Origin: Sabethes cyaneus
Lineage: Eukaryota > Arthropoda > Insecta > Diptera > Culicidae
Length of the DNA stretch: 64,000 nucleotides
Direction of reading: 5' to 3'
Assembly: GCF_943734655.1 (NCBI RefSeq)
Contig: NC_071354.1
Span: 43,501,744 to 43,565,743 of the forward strand
Shown: one piece after another, positions 45,694 through 56,908 of the stretch
Layout of the letters: every line of letters begins with the position of its first letter
How positions within the stretch are numbered: the stretch's first letter is position 1
The notes under the pieces: generated by a model
The model's database searches: none
The model's input: the letters and a program-made list of their open reading frames with translations, nothing else
What the model was told of the DNA's origin: nothing
Program-made: the position numbers and the translations under genes

Positions 45694-48600
45694 CTAGGAT
45701 ATAACATAATAGTTTGTTACACGGTCACGAAAAACGCTAGTACTAACATTGAAGTCAAACAAATGGTAACACTGGTTAAATAAAAAACACATCGATCGTA
45801 TGGGCTCATTTTGTGCATAATCCGTTCTGTACTGCTGAAGTCTCGTGAAATCCCAGCGTCGAAGGGGTCGTGGTACTACATTTATGTTTATTCTGGAGAG
45901 AATCCAAGGCGCGTCGATATCCCCCAACAACAGTTTGCCGACAAAGACCGTCCTCTGAGCGTTTCTACGCTTTTGGAGGGTATCCTTTCCCAGAAGTCTA
46001 CATCTTGCTTCGTACGGCGGTAGCTCATTTGGATTTCGCCAAGGAAGAAGTCTTAAAGCGTATCTGATGAATCTCGCTTGAACTTTTTCAATTCTGTGGA
46101 TCCAAATGCGACGGAATGGACTCCAAACGATAGCTGCTGTTTCCAACACTGATCGAACTAAGCTGAAGTACAAGGCACGCAGGCAGTATGGGTCGCGGAA
46201 TTCAGCTGAGATACGGAAGATGAACCCGAGGTTCCGTCGAGATTTACCAACGATATGACTATAATGCTCTCGGAAGCTTAGTTCAGAGTCTATCAGAACC
46301 CCGAGATCACGTACAACATTTGATCTTTGTATTTCATCGTTTCCTATTCTATAACTGCAGAGAATTGGGTTCTTTTTCATCGTCAACGTGATTACCGAAC
46401 ATTTCGTCGCGCTGATAGTCATAAAATTGCGTTGGCACCAGTCGTAAAACTTGTCAACCCTTTCCTGCAACAATTGACAGTCTGTGAGAGCACCGATTGT
46501 CCAGAAGATTTTTAGATCGTCAGCATACAAAAGTTTGCAATCTCTCGGTAACACTTGGCAGACGTCATTATAGAATATGATAAACAACAATGGTCCTAAA
46601 TTGCTGCCTTGTGGGACACCTGAGGGATTATGAAATTCATCTGATTCCGTTGATCCCAATTTGACGTACAGTCGGCGATTAGTCAGATACGACTCGAACC
46701 AGTGAACTAGGTTTGATGACACACCCAGACGATTGAGTTTGGCAAGCAGAATACGGTGGTTGACTCTATCAAAGGCTGCTTTAAGGTCGGTGTATATCGC
46801 GTCGACTTGAAGTCCTTCATCCATGGAGGTGAGGCACAGTGATGAGAACTGAACTAGGTTGGTAACGGTAGATCTACCAGGAAAGAATCCGTGTTGTTCC
46901 GGGGAAATGTAAGACATTGCAGCTTTAAAAAGTTCTTTGTTTACCAATATTTCAAAAAGTTTAGATGCGGCACATAAAGAGGTTACTCCACGGTAGTTAA
47001 AAATATTGCATTTATCACCCGTTTTCAGCACCGGGAACATCACTGATTTCTTCCAGCATTCTGGGAAAACTGCTTGTGTAAGGGACAGATTAAAAATTAT
47101 TCTTAAAGGCGCGCAGAGAACATCAGCGCACTTTATTAAAATAATTGCAGGAATTCCGTCAGGTCCGGGCGAGGTTGAAGGCTTCATTTTCCTAAAACCA
47201 GCAATAATATCTGCATCATCAAATACACAGCTTCTCATTGGCATTGTTCCAGTGGAGACATCTCTTAACGCGTCTTCAATTTGTTGTTGGCTAGGCATTA
47301 CGTCGTCGAACACACTGCTGAAGCGTTTGGCAAACAGGTTGCAGATTTCTTGGGTAGAACTCGAAGAGTCAGTGTCCAAAAACATGGTTGACGGCAGACC
47401 ACGTTCTTTCCGTTTCTCATTGACAAACGACCAAAAACGTTTGGGGTGGTTTTTTAATGCATTTTCTGTACGCAGTATATACCGACCGTAGAGCGTTCGA
47501 AGATAAGATTTATACCTGGAGCTTGCGATTTTGAACCTTTGTTTGGTAAACGAGTTGCGATTATTAGAATATTTCCTTAGGGCTCTGGCACGGTTTTGCT
47601 TCAAATATCGAAGACGACTATTAGACCAAGGTGGTGACACTCGTGGTCGACGGTTCGGAACAAATCTCGAGAAGAGTTGTGTGAGGGTATCATTAAAAAA
47701 TCGCAAAGCATCATCAACATTTACCGCACAGTGCACTGGTGACCAGTCAACACATGAAAGAGCCATTTTCAAACTATCAATGTCAGCACGTGCGAAGTCC
47801 AATGTTTGGTCGTCAAGCGGGTCGATAAAGCGTGTGGGAGCCGAGCAGTGTAGACGCGCTAAAAGCGGTGGATGCAGAGGATCAACCGAAATAAGCGCTT
47901 CAGGAGGTTCTTCAAGCTTACACAATGTTACCGCATCTTCGTCTACAAAGCACAAATCAAGTATTCGATTCATGCAATTCCTCTTTAGGTTAAGCTGTTT
48001 CATGTTGAGCACTGACATATTGTCGATAAGGGTATGACTAACAGATGTTGAATCTGTGGGCTCTAGATCGGCAAAACCGGAAGAAGTAGCACGCCAGCGG
48101 AGGTCCGGAAGATTGAAGTCGCCGAAAATTAGATGTATGTCATGCACATTAAGTGATAAAGATACAGAGGAGATAGAACTACTGAGCTTCTCGACGACGG
48201 AATGGTTCCTCGACATATCGGGAGGAATATAAGCTACACCTAAGCATACGAACCGCTCGATGCAGTGAATGTTAACCCATAGATGCTCAAGTTCATGGTC
48301 AATCTGAACCTGACACGGTGATGAATGGAATGAGTTCTTGATCGCAATGAGAACACCGCCTCCTCGTGTTCTACCAGTCGCTTCCGGGTTGCGGTCTTTC
48401 CTGTATACGTTGTAGCTGTGACCGAATAGTTGCATCGAAGTAATTTCGTCGTTAAGCCAGGTTTCTGTTAAGATGATGACGTCATACTCGTTGTCTATTA
48501 CCGCGACGGCGAAATCGACGATCTTCGTTCTTAATCCTCTCACATTTTGATAGTAAATACTGAGGGATTCTGCGCATGTCGAAGGAGCTTCGATGTTCAC

Positions 48601-48957
48601 ACTCGAGTATGGTGAAGCGGAACCAGTTGTAATATTTGGCAGGTTGTAGCTATCTGTTTGTGCCGTTGGAAGTTGAACAGAGCCATGTTGACGTTGGAGA
48701 GTAGAGCGCGTAGCAACCTGAGTGCAGTGTAAAGGGTCACACAGAGACAAACTGTTACTACAATTATACTTGCCTGTGCAAGCATGATGGAAGACCTCCA
48801 TTCCACCAACAACCACAGGACCGAGACGACTATGATGAGCGCTGGCTGCAAAAGGCGCGACTGGGTTGAGGTTCATGGAGGCTTCCAAAATGCTTTCTAC
48901 GGTGCGTCTCGATTTGATGTCGTCTGAGTAAAAAGTTGCATTTAATTCCTGTTCCAC
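45694..48957 (-). CDS. LINE ORF2: endonuclease-reverse transcriptase
   Basis: 1087 residues. It makes target-primed DNA copies of the element RNA. An N-terminal extension of about 130 residues precedes an APE-type endonuclease: YYQNVRGLRTK, ILTETWLND (catalytic Glu), FGDFNLPDLRW (Asp-Asn) and a final DPLHPPL block. The RT domain follows, with STSPGPDGIPAI, FNYRGVTSLC, HGFFPGRSTVTNL, IYTDLKAAFDRVNH (motif A Asp), SGVPQGSNLGPLLF and LLYADDLKIF (catalytic Asp pair). The C-terminal region (ALYFSLVRSVLETAAIVWSP) is the usual thumb/extension of Jockey/CR1-type LINEs. No RNase H domain is apparent. Every key residue I checked is present. The exact clade is inferred. Confidence 0.93.
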   Translation of the reverse strand: MEQELNATFYSDDIKSRRTVESILEASMNLNPVAPFAASAHHSRLGPVVVGGMEVFHHACTGKYNCSNSLSLCDPLHCTQVATRSTLQRQHGSVQLPTAQTDSYNLPNITTGSASPYSSVNIEAPSTCAESLSIYYQNVRGLRTKIVDFAVAVIDNEYDVIILTETWLNDEITSMQLFGHSYNVYRKDRNPEATGRTRGGGVLIAIKNSFHSSPCQVQIDHELEHLWVNIHCIERFVCLGVAYIPPDMSRNHSVVEKLSSSISSVSLSLNVHDIHLIFGDFNLPDLRWRATSSGFADLEPTDSTSVSHTLIDNMSVLNMKQLNLKRNCMNRILDLCFVDEDAVTLCKLEEPPEALISVDPLHPPLLARLHCSAPTRFIDPLDDQTLDFARADIDSLKMALSCVDWSPVHCAVNVDDALRFFNDTLTQLFSRFVPNRRPRVSPPWSNSRLRYLKQNRARALRKYSNNRNSFTKQRFKIASSRYKSYLRTLYGRYILRTENALKNHPKRFWSFVNEKRKERGLPSTMFLDTDSSSSTQEICNLFAKRFSSVFDDVMPSQQQIEDALRDVSTGTMPMRSCVFDDADIIAGFRKMKPSTSPGPDGIPAIILIKCADVLCAPLRIIFNLSLTQAVFPECWKKSVMFPVLKTGDKCNIFNYRGVTSLCAASKLFEILVNKELFKAAMSYISPEQHGFFPGRSTVTNLVQFSSLCLTSMDEGLQVDAIYTDLKAAFDRVNHRILLAKLNRLGVSSNLVHWFESYLTNRRLYVKLGSTESDEFHNPSGVPQGSNLGPLLFIIFYNDVCQVLPRDCKLLYADDLKIFWTIGALTDCQLLQERVDKFYDWCQRNFMTISATKCSVITLTMKKNPILCSYRIGNDEIQRSNVVRDLGVLIDSELSFREHYSHIVGKSRRNLGFIFRISAEFRDPYCLRALYFSLVRSVLETAAIVWSPFRRIWIHRIEKVQARFIRYALRLLPWRNPNELPPYEARCRLLGKDTLQKRRNAQRTVFVGKLLLGDIDAPWILSRININVVPRPLRRWDFTRLQQYRTDYAQNEPIRSMCFLFNQCYHLFDFNVSTSVFRDRVTNYYVIS

Positions 48958-48966
48958 TGCTGGTTG

Positions 48967-50412
48967 CTATGCACCATAATCAATAGTGGCTTTCTTCTTA
49001 TTTTTCAGACTCTGATACACGGGACATTTTTCACTCCATACTGCGTGGTCAGCGCAAGCAGAATCTTCATTTTTATGCTTATGGCAATTTGCGCACTTGA
49101 GAGACGTTGACACGCACTGTTTTACCGAGTGGGCACCAGCACACCGTGGACAAGTTTCAGTGTTTTCTTTGCATTCCGATGCTTTATGGTTAAAACCGCA
49201 ACATTTGAAGCACCTCAAAACATCCAGACCATCGAGCGCTCGACAGCTCTCCCAGTTGCACAGTAGTTTCCCCTTCTCCATTATTTTATGGTATGTCACT
49301 GCGTCCACCTCAAAAATTGCATTATACTTGCAAGCCGTTTCTTTAGTTGCAGCATAGCACTTACGCAATTTAAAATGGCTCATATCACATAAAAAGTGGT
49401 TGTCTTGCAATAATGTTTCTCTTAACTTTTGTTCTTCCATTTTCTCACTCATGCCCAGCAATTTCACTGTAGGTTTTGGTGGTTCAGATTTTTGCACATC
49501 ATATAAGTCGCCCATGCTCTTAACTACTCTGCCTTTCAGCTCATTTACAGATCGTTCGTTAAGTAATTCAATAACTACAGCCCCGTCTTGTCGCGTTTTC
49601 ACATCTTGAATATCCAGAGATTTACGATCCACTTTTTCCTTCAAAACCTTATTTATACTCGACACATCGTCTTGATTTCTAGCTTTTATCACGAGTTTAG
49701 GATTTGGTTTGTTATTTCTAACTGCCTTTGTTGTCCCACACTGATCTTGTCTTTTATTCATCTTCACAACTTCCGCGAATGAACCCACCAAACTTGACTT
49801 AGGAGTTTCCTCCACAGCCTCAAGATTTTTGCCGTTGCTTCCAACTCCGGCAGCTTCCGAGGGTTCAACTAATTTGCGTTTCTTCGCGGACCGTAGAACT
49901 CGACCAGGTGTCACATTCTCACTAATATCACTCTTTAATTTCGCAGAGACAATTTTGGTACATTCTTCTCTTACAATTTTTCTGACTTTTGTTTCGAAAT
50001 TCTCCACAAAATCGAGCACGCACTGTAGTTTATTCATCTTTGATACCACATCATTCATAGTTTTTTCAAATATTGCTCTATCGTCATAGCCGTGCAGTGC
50101 AAAGCAGACATCGCAAACGTACACAGCATTTTTGTTTTTCTGCAATACTTCAATTTCTTCCTTAGGAATATCCAGACAACTTGTATGCACTTGCTGTCTG
50201 CATTTACCAAAACACTCAAGGCATTCATTCGAATTCATCACGGGATTGCAGCAAATATGACAAATAGACGCAGGTGGCGTGTGTGACACAGCGCAAGGCA
50301 TTTCGGTATCCGCTGTGGCACTGTGACCACTCGTCATTATTTGACCGCTTTCTTCTTCAGCCGCATCATTAGCGTTATCAGCAGTAGCACCGAACATCCC
50401 GGCGCTCGGCAT
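48967..50412 (-). CDS. LINE ORF1: gag-like zinc-finger nucleic-acid-binding protein
   Basis: 481 residues. LINE ORF1 proteins coat the element RNA. Residues about 51-103 (CHICCNP, CLECFGKCRQQVHTSC, YVCDVC) form a PHD-like Cys/His finger. A coiled or charged middle follows, including an RRM-like stretch around NERSVNELKGRVVKSMGD and KPTVKLLGM. The tail carries zinc knuckles: CFKCCGFNHKASEC (401-414, CX2CX4HX4C), CPRCAGAHSVKQC (CX2CX3HX4C) and a third CANC-type finger. The start ATG at 50410-50412 is the first in frame. The ORF is intact and lies just upstream of ORF2, as expected for a gag. Confidence 0.88.
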   Translation of the reverse strand: MPSAGMFGATADNANDAAEEESGQIMTSGHSATADTEMPCAVSHTPPASICHICCNPVMNSNECLECFGKCRQQVHTSCLDIPKEEIEVLQKNKNAVYVCDVCFALHGYDDRAIFEKTMNDVVSKMNKLQCVLDFVENFETKVRKIVREECTKIVSAKLKSDISENVTPGRVLRSAKKRKLVEPSEAAGVGSNGKNLEAVEETPKSSLVGSFAEVVKMNKRQDQCGTTKAVRNNKPNPKLVIKARNQDDVSSINKVLKEKVDRKSLDIQDVKTRQDGAVVIELLNERSVNELKGRVVKSMGDLYDVQKSEPPKPTVKLLGMSEKMEEQKLRETLLQDNHFLCDMSHFKLRKCYAATKETACKYNAIFEVDAVTYHKIMEKGKLLCNWESCRALDGLDVLRCFKCCGFNHKASECKENTETCPRCAGAHSVKQCVSTSLKCANCHKHKNEDSACADHAVWSEKCPVYQSLKNKKKATIDYGA

Positions 50413-50735
50413 TCTGCCGTACGCTGGATAACAAAGAGCTGCAGAGGGCTTTGTTTTCGTTTGCTAACTTTGTGCTTCCCGCAGTATATGGTATCGATTT
50501 TGAAAATTATTTTATTGAAACACGCGACGATATCACAACGGATTGCAGCAATTGTTACGTGCAATTATAGAGTTTTAATTCGTACGTCAACTCATACAGT
50601 TTTTAACTTCGCTTGCCGCAATGAACCACAGAAAAGAGATGATTTCGAAAGCACAAGCAAAAGAATGTGTTGCATGTACTCACAACATCTACAACAACAG
50701 CCAATTATTGCTTGGCTTCTGAAACGGAGCTGAAT

Positions 50736-51779
50736 AGGTACAAAATATATCTGTTCCTATCTTTCAATTGTTTAAGCAATGTGTAAAAGAATAAAATAAA
50801 AATAAAATCAAAACTCAAAAATTAAGAAAAAGTAAAATTGTTTTAAAAATCAAATTTTACGATAGACAATAGTTTCAAACTACTAAATTAGTTAGTTTCA
50901 AACTAAGTATAATTGAAAAACAAAATTGTAACAGGGCCATAACATAAAATATTTTAGAAATCCCTGAAGAAGACTAACAATGTAGAGTTGAAACGTTGGA
51001 AAAATTATATAATCTGTTCTAATTTTAATATCCTGACAGGTTAGAATCAAAAATGAAAAATCCGTAAATGAGAATTTCGCAACATAATGATAATCGATTT
51101 GTACTGCAGTCAAATTTAAAGGTTTATGTTGCAGTAAAACAAAAGTCATTAAAATAAGCGAAACAAAACAACTCGTCGTGATCATAAATCCGGACACCTC
51201 TATGAGAATTGAATCAAAATCCGGATACTTTTGAACCGTTTACGGACTTTCCGGTAGCAAAACTTTCTCATACTTTGTTTGAGAAATATGCACTAGCGTG
51301 CCCGGACATAAATATTTAACAGTAGGGATTAAAACCTACATGTAAGGAAAAAAAAATAAAATCTTAACCTAATATCTAACCTAGCTAACTTATGATCTAT
51401 AAAGAGATATAATCATCGCAATAGAGGATTGCAACGATTTTTGTTGGAAACTAGAAATAATTTTGTTTGACATAGCTTTCAACACAGGGTTTCAACGCCA
51501 GTAAGTCTATGCAATTCTAATGTACTATACCAAGGAGGATCATTTTCAAAATTTTATTTTGAAACCTCTGAAGACTCTTCTTCCTCGTAATACAACAACT
51601 TGACCAAATCGGATCGGCGTATTACAATGCCGGTCTAAAAATTTGTTTGTAAATCAATAGTTTATTTTTCAGACAAAGTCTAGAATTTCTGTTAATGAAA
51701 GGATATAAACATCTCATATAGTTATTACATTTTGCGTGTATACTTTCAATGTGGTCTTTAAAAGTAAGTTTTTAATCAT
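50736..51779. other. AT-rich DNA, no recognised gene
   Basis: Near 50962-50998 there is a CCTGAAGAAGAC...GAAACGTTGG phrase often seen at retroelement ends. Otherwise no motif. The minus-strand 99-residue frame at 51197-50898 is hydrophobic but unsupported. Confidence 0.3.
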
Positions 51780-52720
51780 AAATTAATCCCAAATATTTAA
51801 CTTGGTAAGACCAACTCAAAGCAACTCTATTCATCTTGATAATGTGATTGTCAGTTGGCTTGAGGGAAGAAGCTCTAGGCTTATGAATGAGAAAAAATAA
51901 TTAATTGAGTTTTAGAAGCATTGGGAGAAATTTTCCACTTTTGCAAGTATTTGGAGAAAATATCCAAGCTTTTCTGCAGTCGACTTCATATGGCATGAAG
52001 ACTTTTTCCTTTTTCGGAAATGCTTGTGTCGTCGCAGAATAACGACTTAGTGCAGCCAGCCGGTAATTCAGGAAGATTAAATGTGTATATGTTATACAGG
52101 ATTGGGTTTAAGATTGAGCAATTTTGTGATTAAACCTTTATGCCAAACACTGTCGAATGCTTTTTCTATATCTAAAAGAGCAACTCCAGTAAAATAACCG
52201 TCGGCTTTATTAGCTCGTATCATATTAATAACTCTGAGCAATTGATGAGTAGTGGAATGCCAATGTCGAAAACCAAATTGTTCATCTGCAAAAATTGAAT
52301 GTTCAGTAACGTGTGACATTATTCTGTTGAGAATTGTTCTCTTAAATAATTTACTTATGAAAGGAAGTAAACTAATTGGCCTATAGCTTGAAGCCTCCGC
52401 GGGATTTTTATCTGGCTTCAAAATAGGTTCAATCTTAGCAGTTTTTCATAAGTTAGGAAAATACTTGCCAATTAAAACAGTTATTAAATATTTTAACTAA
52501 AAATTGATAAGTGATTTCAGGGAGCTTTTTTGATTAAAATGTAAATTATCCCATCATCACCAGGTCCCAGGTGCTTTCATATTCTTGAATTTTTTGATAA
52601 TTGAACGAACCTCATCCAAGTCAGTTTCAAATACTTCATTAGGTGAGACGTTATTAGTAGAAATTTGATCATAGTTTTGGGAGACATCGTCTTCAACTGA
52701 GCTCACCACGTTCAAATTAA
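51780..52720 (-). pseudogene. Jockey-clade (Juan-like) RT fragment
   Basis: On the minus strand 52421-52092 encodes SYRPISLLPFISKLFKRTIL, FADEQFGFRHWHSTTHQLLR and VALLDIEKAFDSVWHKGL (motif A Asp). These are RT motifs of the Jockey clade, which includes mosquito Juan elements. Upstream (52720-52430) has degraded PGDDGI-like residues with stops. Relic only. Confidence 0.82.
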
Positions 52721-52924
52721 AATTATGAACATTTTCAAATTGCTGGCACGAACGGTTACCGACTGATGGTTGCTAAGCACAAACCGAATAGCTATATGTC
52801 TATCAATCTGTGCAGTTGCAACAAATACAGTCAACAAAAATATATTCGCGCTGGATAAATGTGCGAATGCATGATAGAATCAGGCATGCGTCATAACAAA
52901 ACCTTGATATAAGACCACAGAGTA

Positions 52925-53300
52925 CCCAGCAAGCACCAAATCGTACATCAATAACCGAAAATTATCGTAAATAACTCTTAACAAATTCGGAATCGTAACT
53001 AAAGATGAATAAAGTCCGCCCAAGTTGATTTTCAGTCGTATATAATGATAACAGCTGACATTCATCCGATATTCAGCACAGAATCGTATAGCAGTACGGA
53101 GTGGGTCGGGCTTAATCGGATATTGTCGTATATAATTACTTATATCGACGCAATGCGTATGTTTTTTCCTCATCACGTATATCGCCTCCAAAATACCACG
53201 GATATGCCAATTTTGCGCATCAAATACGATTTATTAGCATGTATATATGTACGAAATGCTGATTTTTAACTTTTATATACATATAAAAATGCTAGCTGGG
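52925..53300. mobile_element. MITE with CCCAGCA ends, copy 2 (inverted)
   Basis: Left CCCAGCA follows TA (52923-52924). The right end is TGCTAGCTGGG with a small insertion, followed by CA (probably a mutated TA). The interior shares GATATACG/GGCGATATACGT-type phrases, in the opposite orientation, with the copy at 33644-34023. Confidence 0.65.
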
Positions 53301-53305
53301 CATAG

Positions 53306-53392
53306 ACGGCTTAGTGGTGTAATTGGTTAAACAACACGCTCAACTAGAGATTGGGAGCTGTGAGTTCGACTCTCACCTTCGCTAAGTCTATA
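53306..53392 (+). repeat. tRNA-like SINE head
   Basis: TTAGTGGTGTAATTGG (A box) and GAGTTCGACTCTC (B box) at tRNA-like spacing. Same family as 29941-30016 by wording. It begins directly after a MITE. Confidence 0.55.
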
Positions 53393-53794
53393 TTTTTGGC
53401 CTAATATCAAGAATTTTCAGTTTGCCTGAATCTACATTCTTCGCATTAACCATTTATTCTTCCCCAACAGAAAAGTAAAACCGACTGCTATACGTCGTTA
53501 GAAAAAAGAAAAAAAAAAGGAATAAATAAAAACAATGTTTACCAACTATTTACTGGTTCAGGTGTCAAACGTTATATTACGATTAGCGATAAAGACAAAA
53601 GAAACTGAGTTGCATGAGAGAGTAATGTTGCTGTGTTGAGTAACTTTACTGTCCCGCAAAATTGAGCTGTTTCCGAAATGTGCAATATGCGTTACAAAGT
53701 AACGACATCTGTTGTATTCAACAGGGAAACATTGATAGTTTCAAGCATACTCTCACGCATGGCGCCAACTTCTGTTATTTATTATCATATACTA
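53393..53794. other. no recognised gene
   Basis: SINE-adjacent AT-rich DNA with no motif beyond the A-rich run near 53500-53525. Confidence 0.3.
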
Positions 53795-54100
53795 CACTCT
53801 TAAATGATTCTACCTGTAAATTGGTCGGATTTAGTTAAAGTTAGGTTGAAACTACTCAGAATGCCCTTAAAGTGTACAAACTCAGATTTTGAGTAGTTTT
53901 TCAACCAAAAAATTGGTAGTAGGAACTTAAAATTGCGTTATTTGTCATAGAGAATAATTCAATTATCGGTAGCAAGTAGCCAAAATTGGTTGAAATTTTT
54001 ACCCAAAGTTTGAGTTTGTACACTTTAAGGGCATTTTGAGTAGTTTCAACCTAGCTTTAACTAAATCCGACCTATTTACAGGTAGAATCATTTAAGAGTG
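53795..54100. mobile_element. 306-bp TA-flanked MITE with ~93-bp TIRs
   Basis: Left CACTCTTAAATGATTCTACC and its complement at the right, with TIR identity over about 93 bases and very few differences. TA at 53793-53794 and 54101-54102. It lies at the 5' edge of a LINE tail. Confidence 0.85.
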
Positions 54101-54102
54101 TA

Positions 54103-54440
54103 GAAGCGGTGTCCTGTTGCCAATTTACCCTAGTTCTTTATGGATTTGAAACCGTGACACTGCTCACGGAGGATATACGTGCCCTTGCCGCGTTTGAGCG
54201 GAACGTACTGCGGATGATATTTGGCAGAGTACAAACTGAAAGCGGAGAGTGGTGGAGACGTATGAATCACGAGGTACAGGCACTATTTAGAGAGATTCTT
54301 ATCGTCATCCGGCGAAAGTCAGTAGGGTACGGTGGGCCGGGTATGTCGTAAGGATGCCGGACGACAGTGCGATGAAAACAACTCTTCAACAACTGCACCG
54401 GCGCCAGAAATAGGTGGCTCCACGTACAAGATAGCTCGAC
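54103..54440 (+). pseudogene. LINE 3' tail fragment
   Basis: Plus strand: LYGFETVTLLTEDIRALAAF and RNVLRMIFGR, then with a frameshift RRWAGYVVRMPDDSAMKTTL and QQLHRRQK before a stop. This is the RT C-terminal tail of the CFDP2-like LINE. A 5'-truncated relic. Confidence 0.78.
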
Positions 54441-54739
54441 CAGGTTGAAAGTGAACTACAACTTCTGACACGGGAGCAATTGCCGACAAGTGGTCCAAGA
54501 TAGAGTTGAATAGAGACGACTGTTTGAAACAGGATGAGCAGGGGTGGCTACTAGGCTACTGACAGCTACTGACGACGACAACAACTACACGGTTGCGATG
54601 CCTAGTGAAAAAAAAAAACATCTAGGCAGTGGGAATTGCCCTGAATATTTGTCCGGTTTTTAAAATCCAGTTGGTGAAGGATTCTGGAGGGGGCCTGGTC
54701 CCACCGGCACCCCCTCTAGCTACATCAATGTCTAGAGGT

Positions 54740-55212
54740 AGTATAACCAACTGAATCTGAGCACTGAAACTGACCAACCGAAGTTTCGTGCAGAAAGTCA
54801 AAACTCGAGCTGAATTGCGTATGTTCAAGGTTCGAAAGGCCTCAAAAATCGTGCCCAGAAGTTTTACGATTAAAAACTGACGAATCCTCATTTGCTACGC
54901 TATGGGTGACGATACTAGATTCAGGGGAACCAGTATTTCACTGCAAAGGATAAGTTTGATGTTCCAGAGAACCTCCGAAAACAGAAAATGTCGAACTTTG
55001 CCAATAAATTCTTGATTTGGCAAGCAATTTGTTCATGAGGACAACGGAGTGCGCCTTTCGTAGCCATAGATATCATGAATGAACCGGTGTATTTGAAAGA
55101 GTGCCTTCAAAAGCGACTTGTTCCTGTTCTGAAGTCTCACAACTGTCCTATGATCTGCTGGTAGGATTTGGCTTCATGCCATTACGCAAAGGCCGTGCTG
55201 GAGTGGCATAAA
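54740..55212 (+). pseudogene. Tc1 transposase relic, 5' part
   Basis: Frames on the plus strand give FTAKDKFDVPENLRKQKMSN and FLIWQAICS, then VYLKECLQKRLVPVLKSHN and DLASCHYAKAVLEWH (second catalytic Asp region). In-frame stops and shifts are present. The 3.4-kb element at 55217 interrupts it just after LEWHK; the C-terminus resumes at 58626. Confidence 0.85.
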
Positions 55213-55651
55213 GGTACCAGTACACTGTTTGCTGAATCATCCAATATTTGATCTATTTCATCAAATAAATTTGAAAACCCGTGTACTGACCCAACCATAT
55301 ATTCGAACAAATTTTATTTTTCAAAATGTCGCCGAGCTTTTCCAATAAAATTTGGCGGTTTGTAAAACAGTGTAATATGCCAATCAAATTAAATTTGTTT
55401 TCGTAACATTTTGCGCTGTTCGCCGGTTTGTTTGCTTGAAACTTATCAAAAAAGCTCACAATGTTTATTATTTGAACTGCTGTCAGAATCGAATTTGGTA
55501 CAGGAAAAAATCGTGCAGAAAGGAAGTTTTGGAAAGGAAATGACACTGGAATAAATCAGGACATTATTAAATCAATAGTGAAAAGTTAAAAAGATTATGA
55601 ATAATGAGGAGATCACTTAATAGACCTGTTTTTCGAACATGATTTGTTTAA

Positions 55652-55867
55652 CGGGAAAATAGCAGTCTTAACTTTTCGTCGGAGAGCCCAATTTCGAAAG
55701 CAGTTTTTGGACCCAATAGCTGGGGTCTGGTTGTAAAAATATAAATACTGCCTTCTTCTTGCCAATCTGAACACAGCGAATATATTTTCATTAACAGAAT
55801 TTCATATTTTCATTAACAAAAAAACTGCTTTTGAAATTGGCAGAATCGATGACGACTAATTTCACCT
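55652..55867. mobile_element. TTAA-flanked MITE, copy 3
   Basis: TTAA at 55648-55651 and 55868-55871. Ends CGGGAAAATAGCAG and CTAATTTCACC match copies 1 and 2. Nested in the 3.4-kb element, so it is younger than that insertion. Confidence 0.75.
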
Positions 55868-56908
55868 TAAATACCCTCTAAAATTAGGCACTACCACGTA
55901 TATAATACTACATATGTGAAACATTATTCTAGTAAATCTAGTAAATAGTCAGCATGTAAACGTTCATTTCAGGATCGAAAGGCTACATTCTGTTTCTGTT
56001 AACATGGATAATTTACTAGAAAATATGAACAATAATTGTATGCATATCCACCTTTTCGCGCGCTTAATGGCGGCTAGTGGGTACGTTTTTCGACAATGTT
56101 TATTTGCTTTTGGGAACTCCGCTCACGTATGCTTGAAAGTTCTACAACGACAATTAAGGCTGGAAATATTAACTTAACGTGAACAAAGCTGCCAAAAGCA
56201 TGCTAACGTTTTCCGAAAGTTGTATCCACTAGCCGTCATTACGCACGCGAATAGGTGGATAGCTGTGTGACATTAAATTTTATTCTGGTTTTGTGTGTCG
56301 CAAGTAGTGCGCTGTAATCGCACAGTGATGCGCTATCCAGCTTTTTACACCATCTGCCATAATAACGGACGGTATCAGGATTGCTAATGCGCGACTAATA
56401 CAGTGGTTTGTGTGCATCGTGAAAAATTGTTCGCAGCGAAAAAAAATTTGGAAATGCAAACAAACCGCGTATACGTATACGCGGCGAACTGTGCGTGCGG
56501 TAAATGTCAGCAATCTCTATAATACGTACTAGTACTTCATAAACTATGTACATTATAGCAAAAATTAGACTGCAAAAATGAAATACTGCGGAAAAATGCA
56601 CATAAATTTGGGACATTATTTTTCCGCAGTATTCATTTTTCTCGAATAGTAGGGGTATAGATTACCGGGTAATAAGCGCTTGATTAACTGTTATTCAACA
56701 GAAATGTTTGTTGGATATATCTGGCATCTGCTTACGACCTTTTGAAAATTTGGTGCCGAACTTATTATATACCAAGCAATGCCTTTATGTAAAGAGCATT
56801 TTACGTGACAAAGTGACATGCTGACTTGCTGATATAAATGTTGCGCTTTCCCTGTGCTGTGCTGGTACTTTGACAATCCGCAGATGCCCCACGGGAAAGC
56901 AAAACAGA

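Larger units (their letters stand above)
45620..50735 (-). mobile_element. near full-length non-LTR retrotransposon (Jockey/CR1 group)
   Basis: Two long open ORFs in LINE order on the minus strand: ORF1 (50412-48967) then ORF2 (48957-45694), 9 nt apart. The 3' end has a tail of short A-rich repeats (AAATAACAAATAACAAATAA, complement of about 45623-45650). The 5' UTR probably extends to about 50735. Target duplications were not found, so the ends are approximate. With no stops in either ORF, this is a young and possibly mobile copy. Confidence 0.85.

Noticed and set aside
47006..48037. Plus-strand ORFs of 161 and 168 residues
   Set aside because: Antisense shadows of the LINE ORF2, whose motifs are clear on the minus strand.
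50960..51005. Second hammerhead ribozyme (CTGAAGA...GAAACGTTGG)
   Set aside because: Core phrases are present, but stem II pairs poorly and stem I could not be formed, so it was not called.
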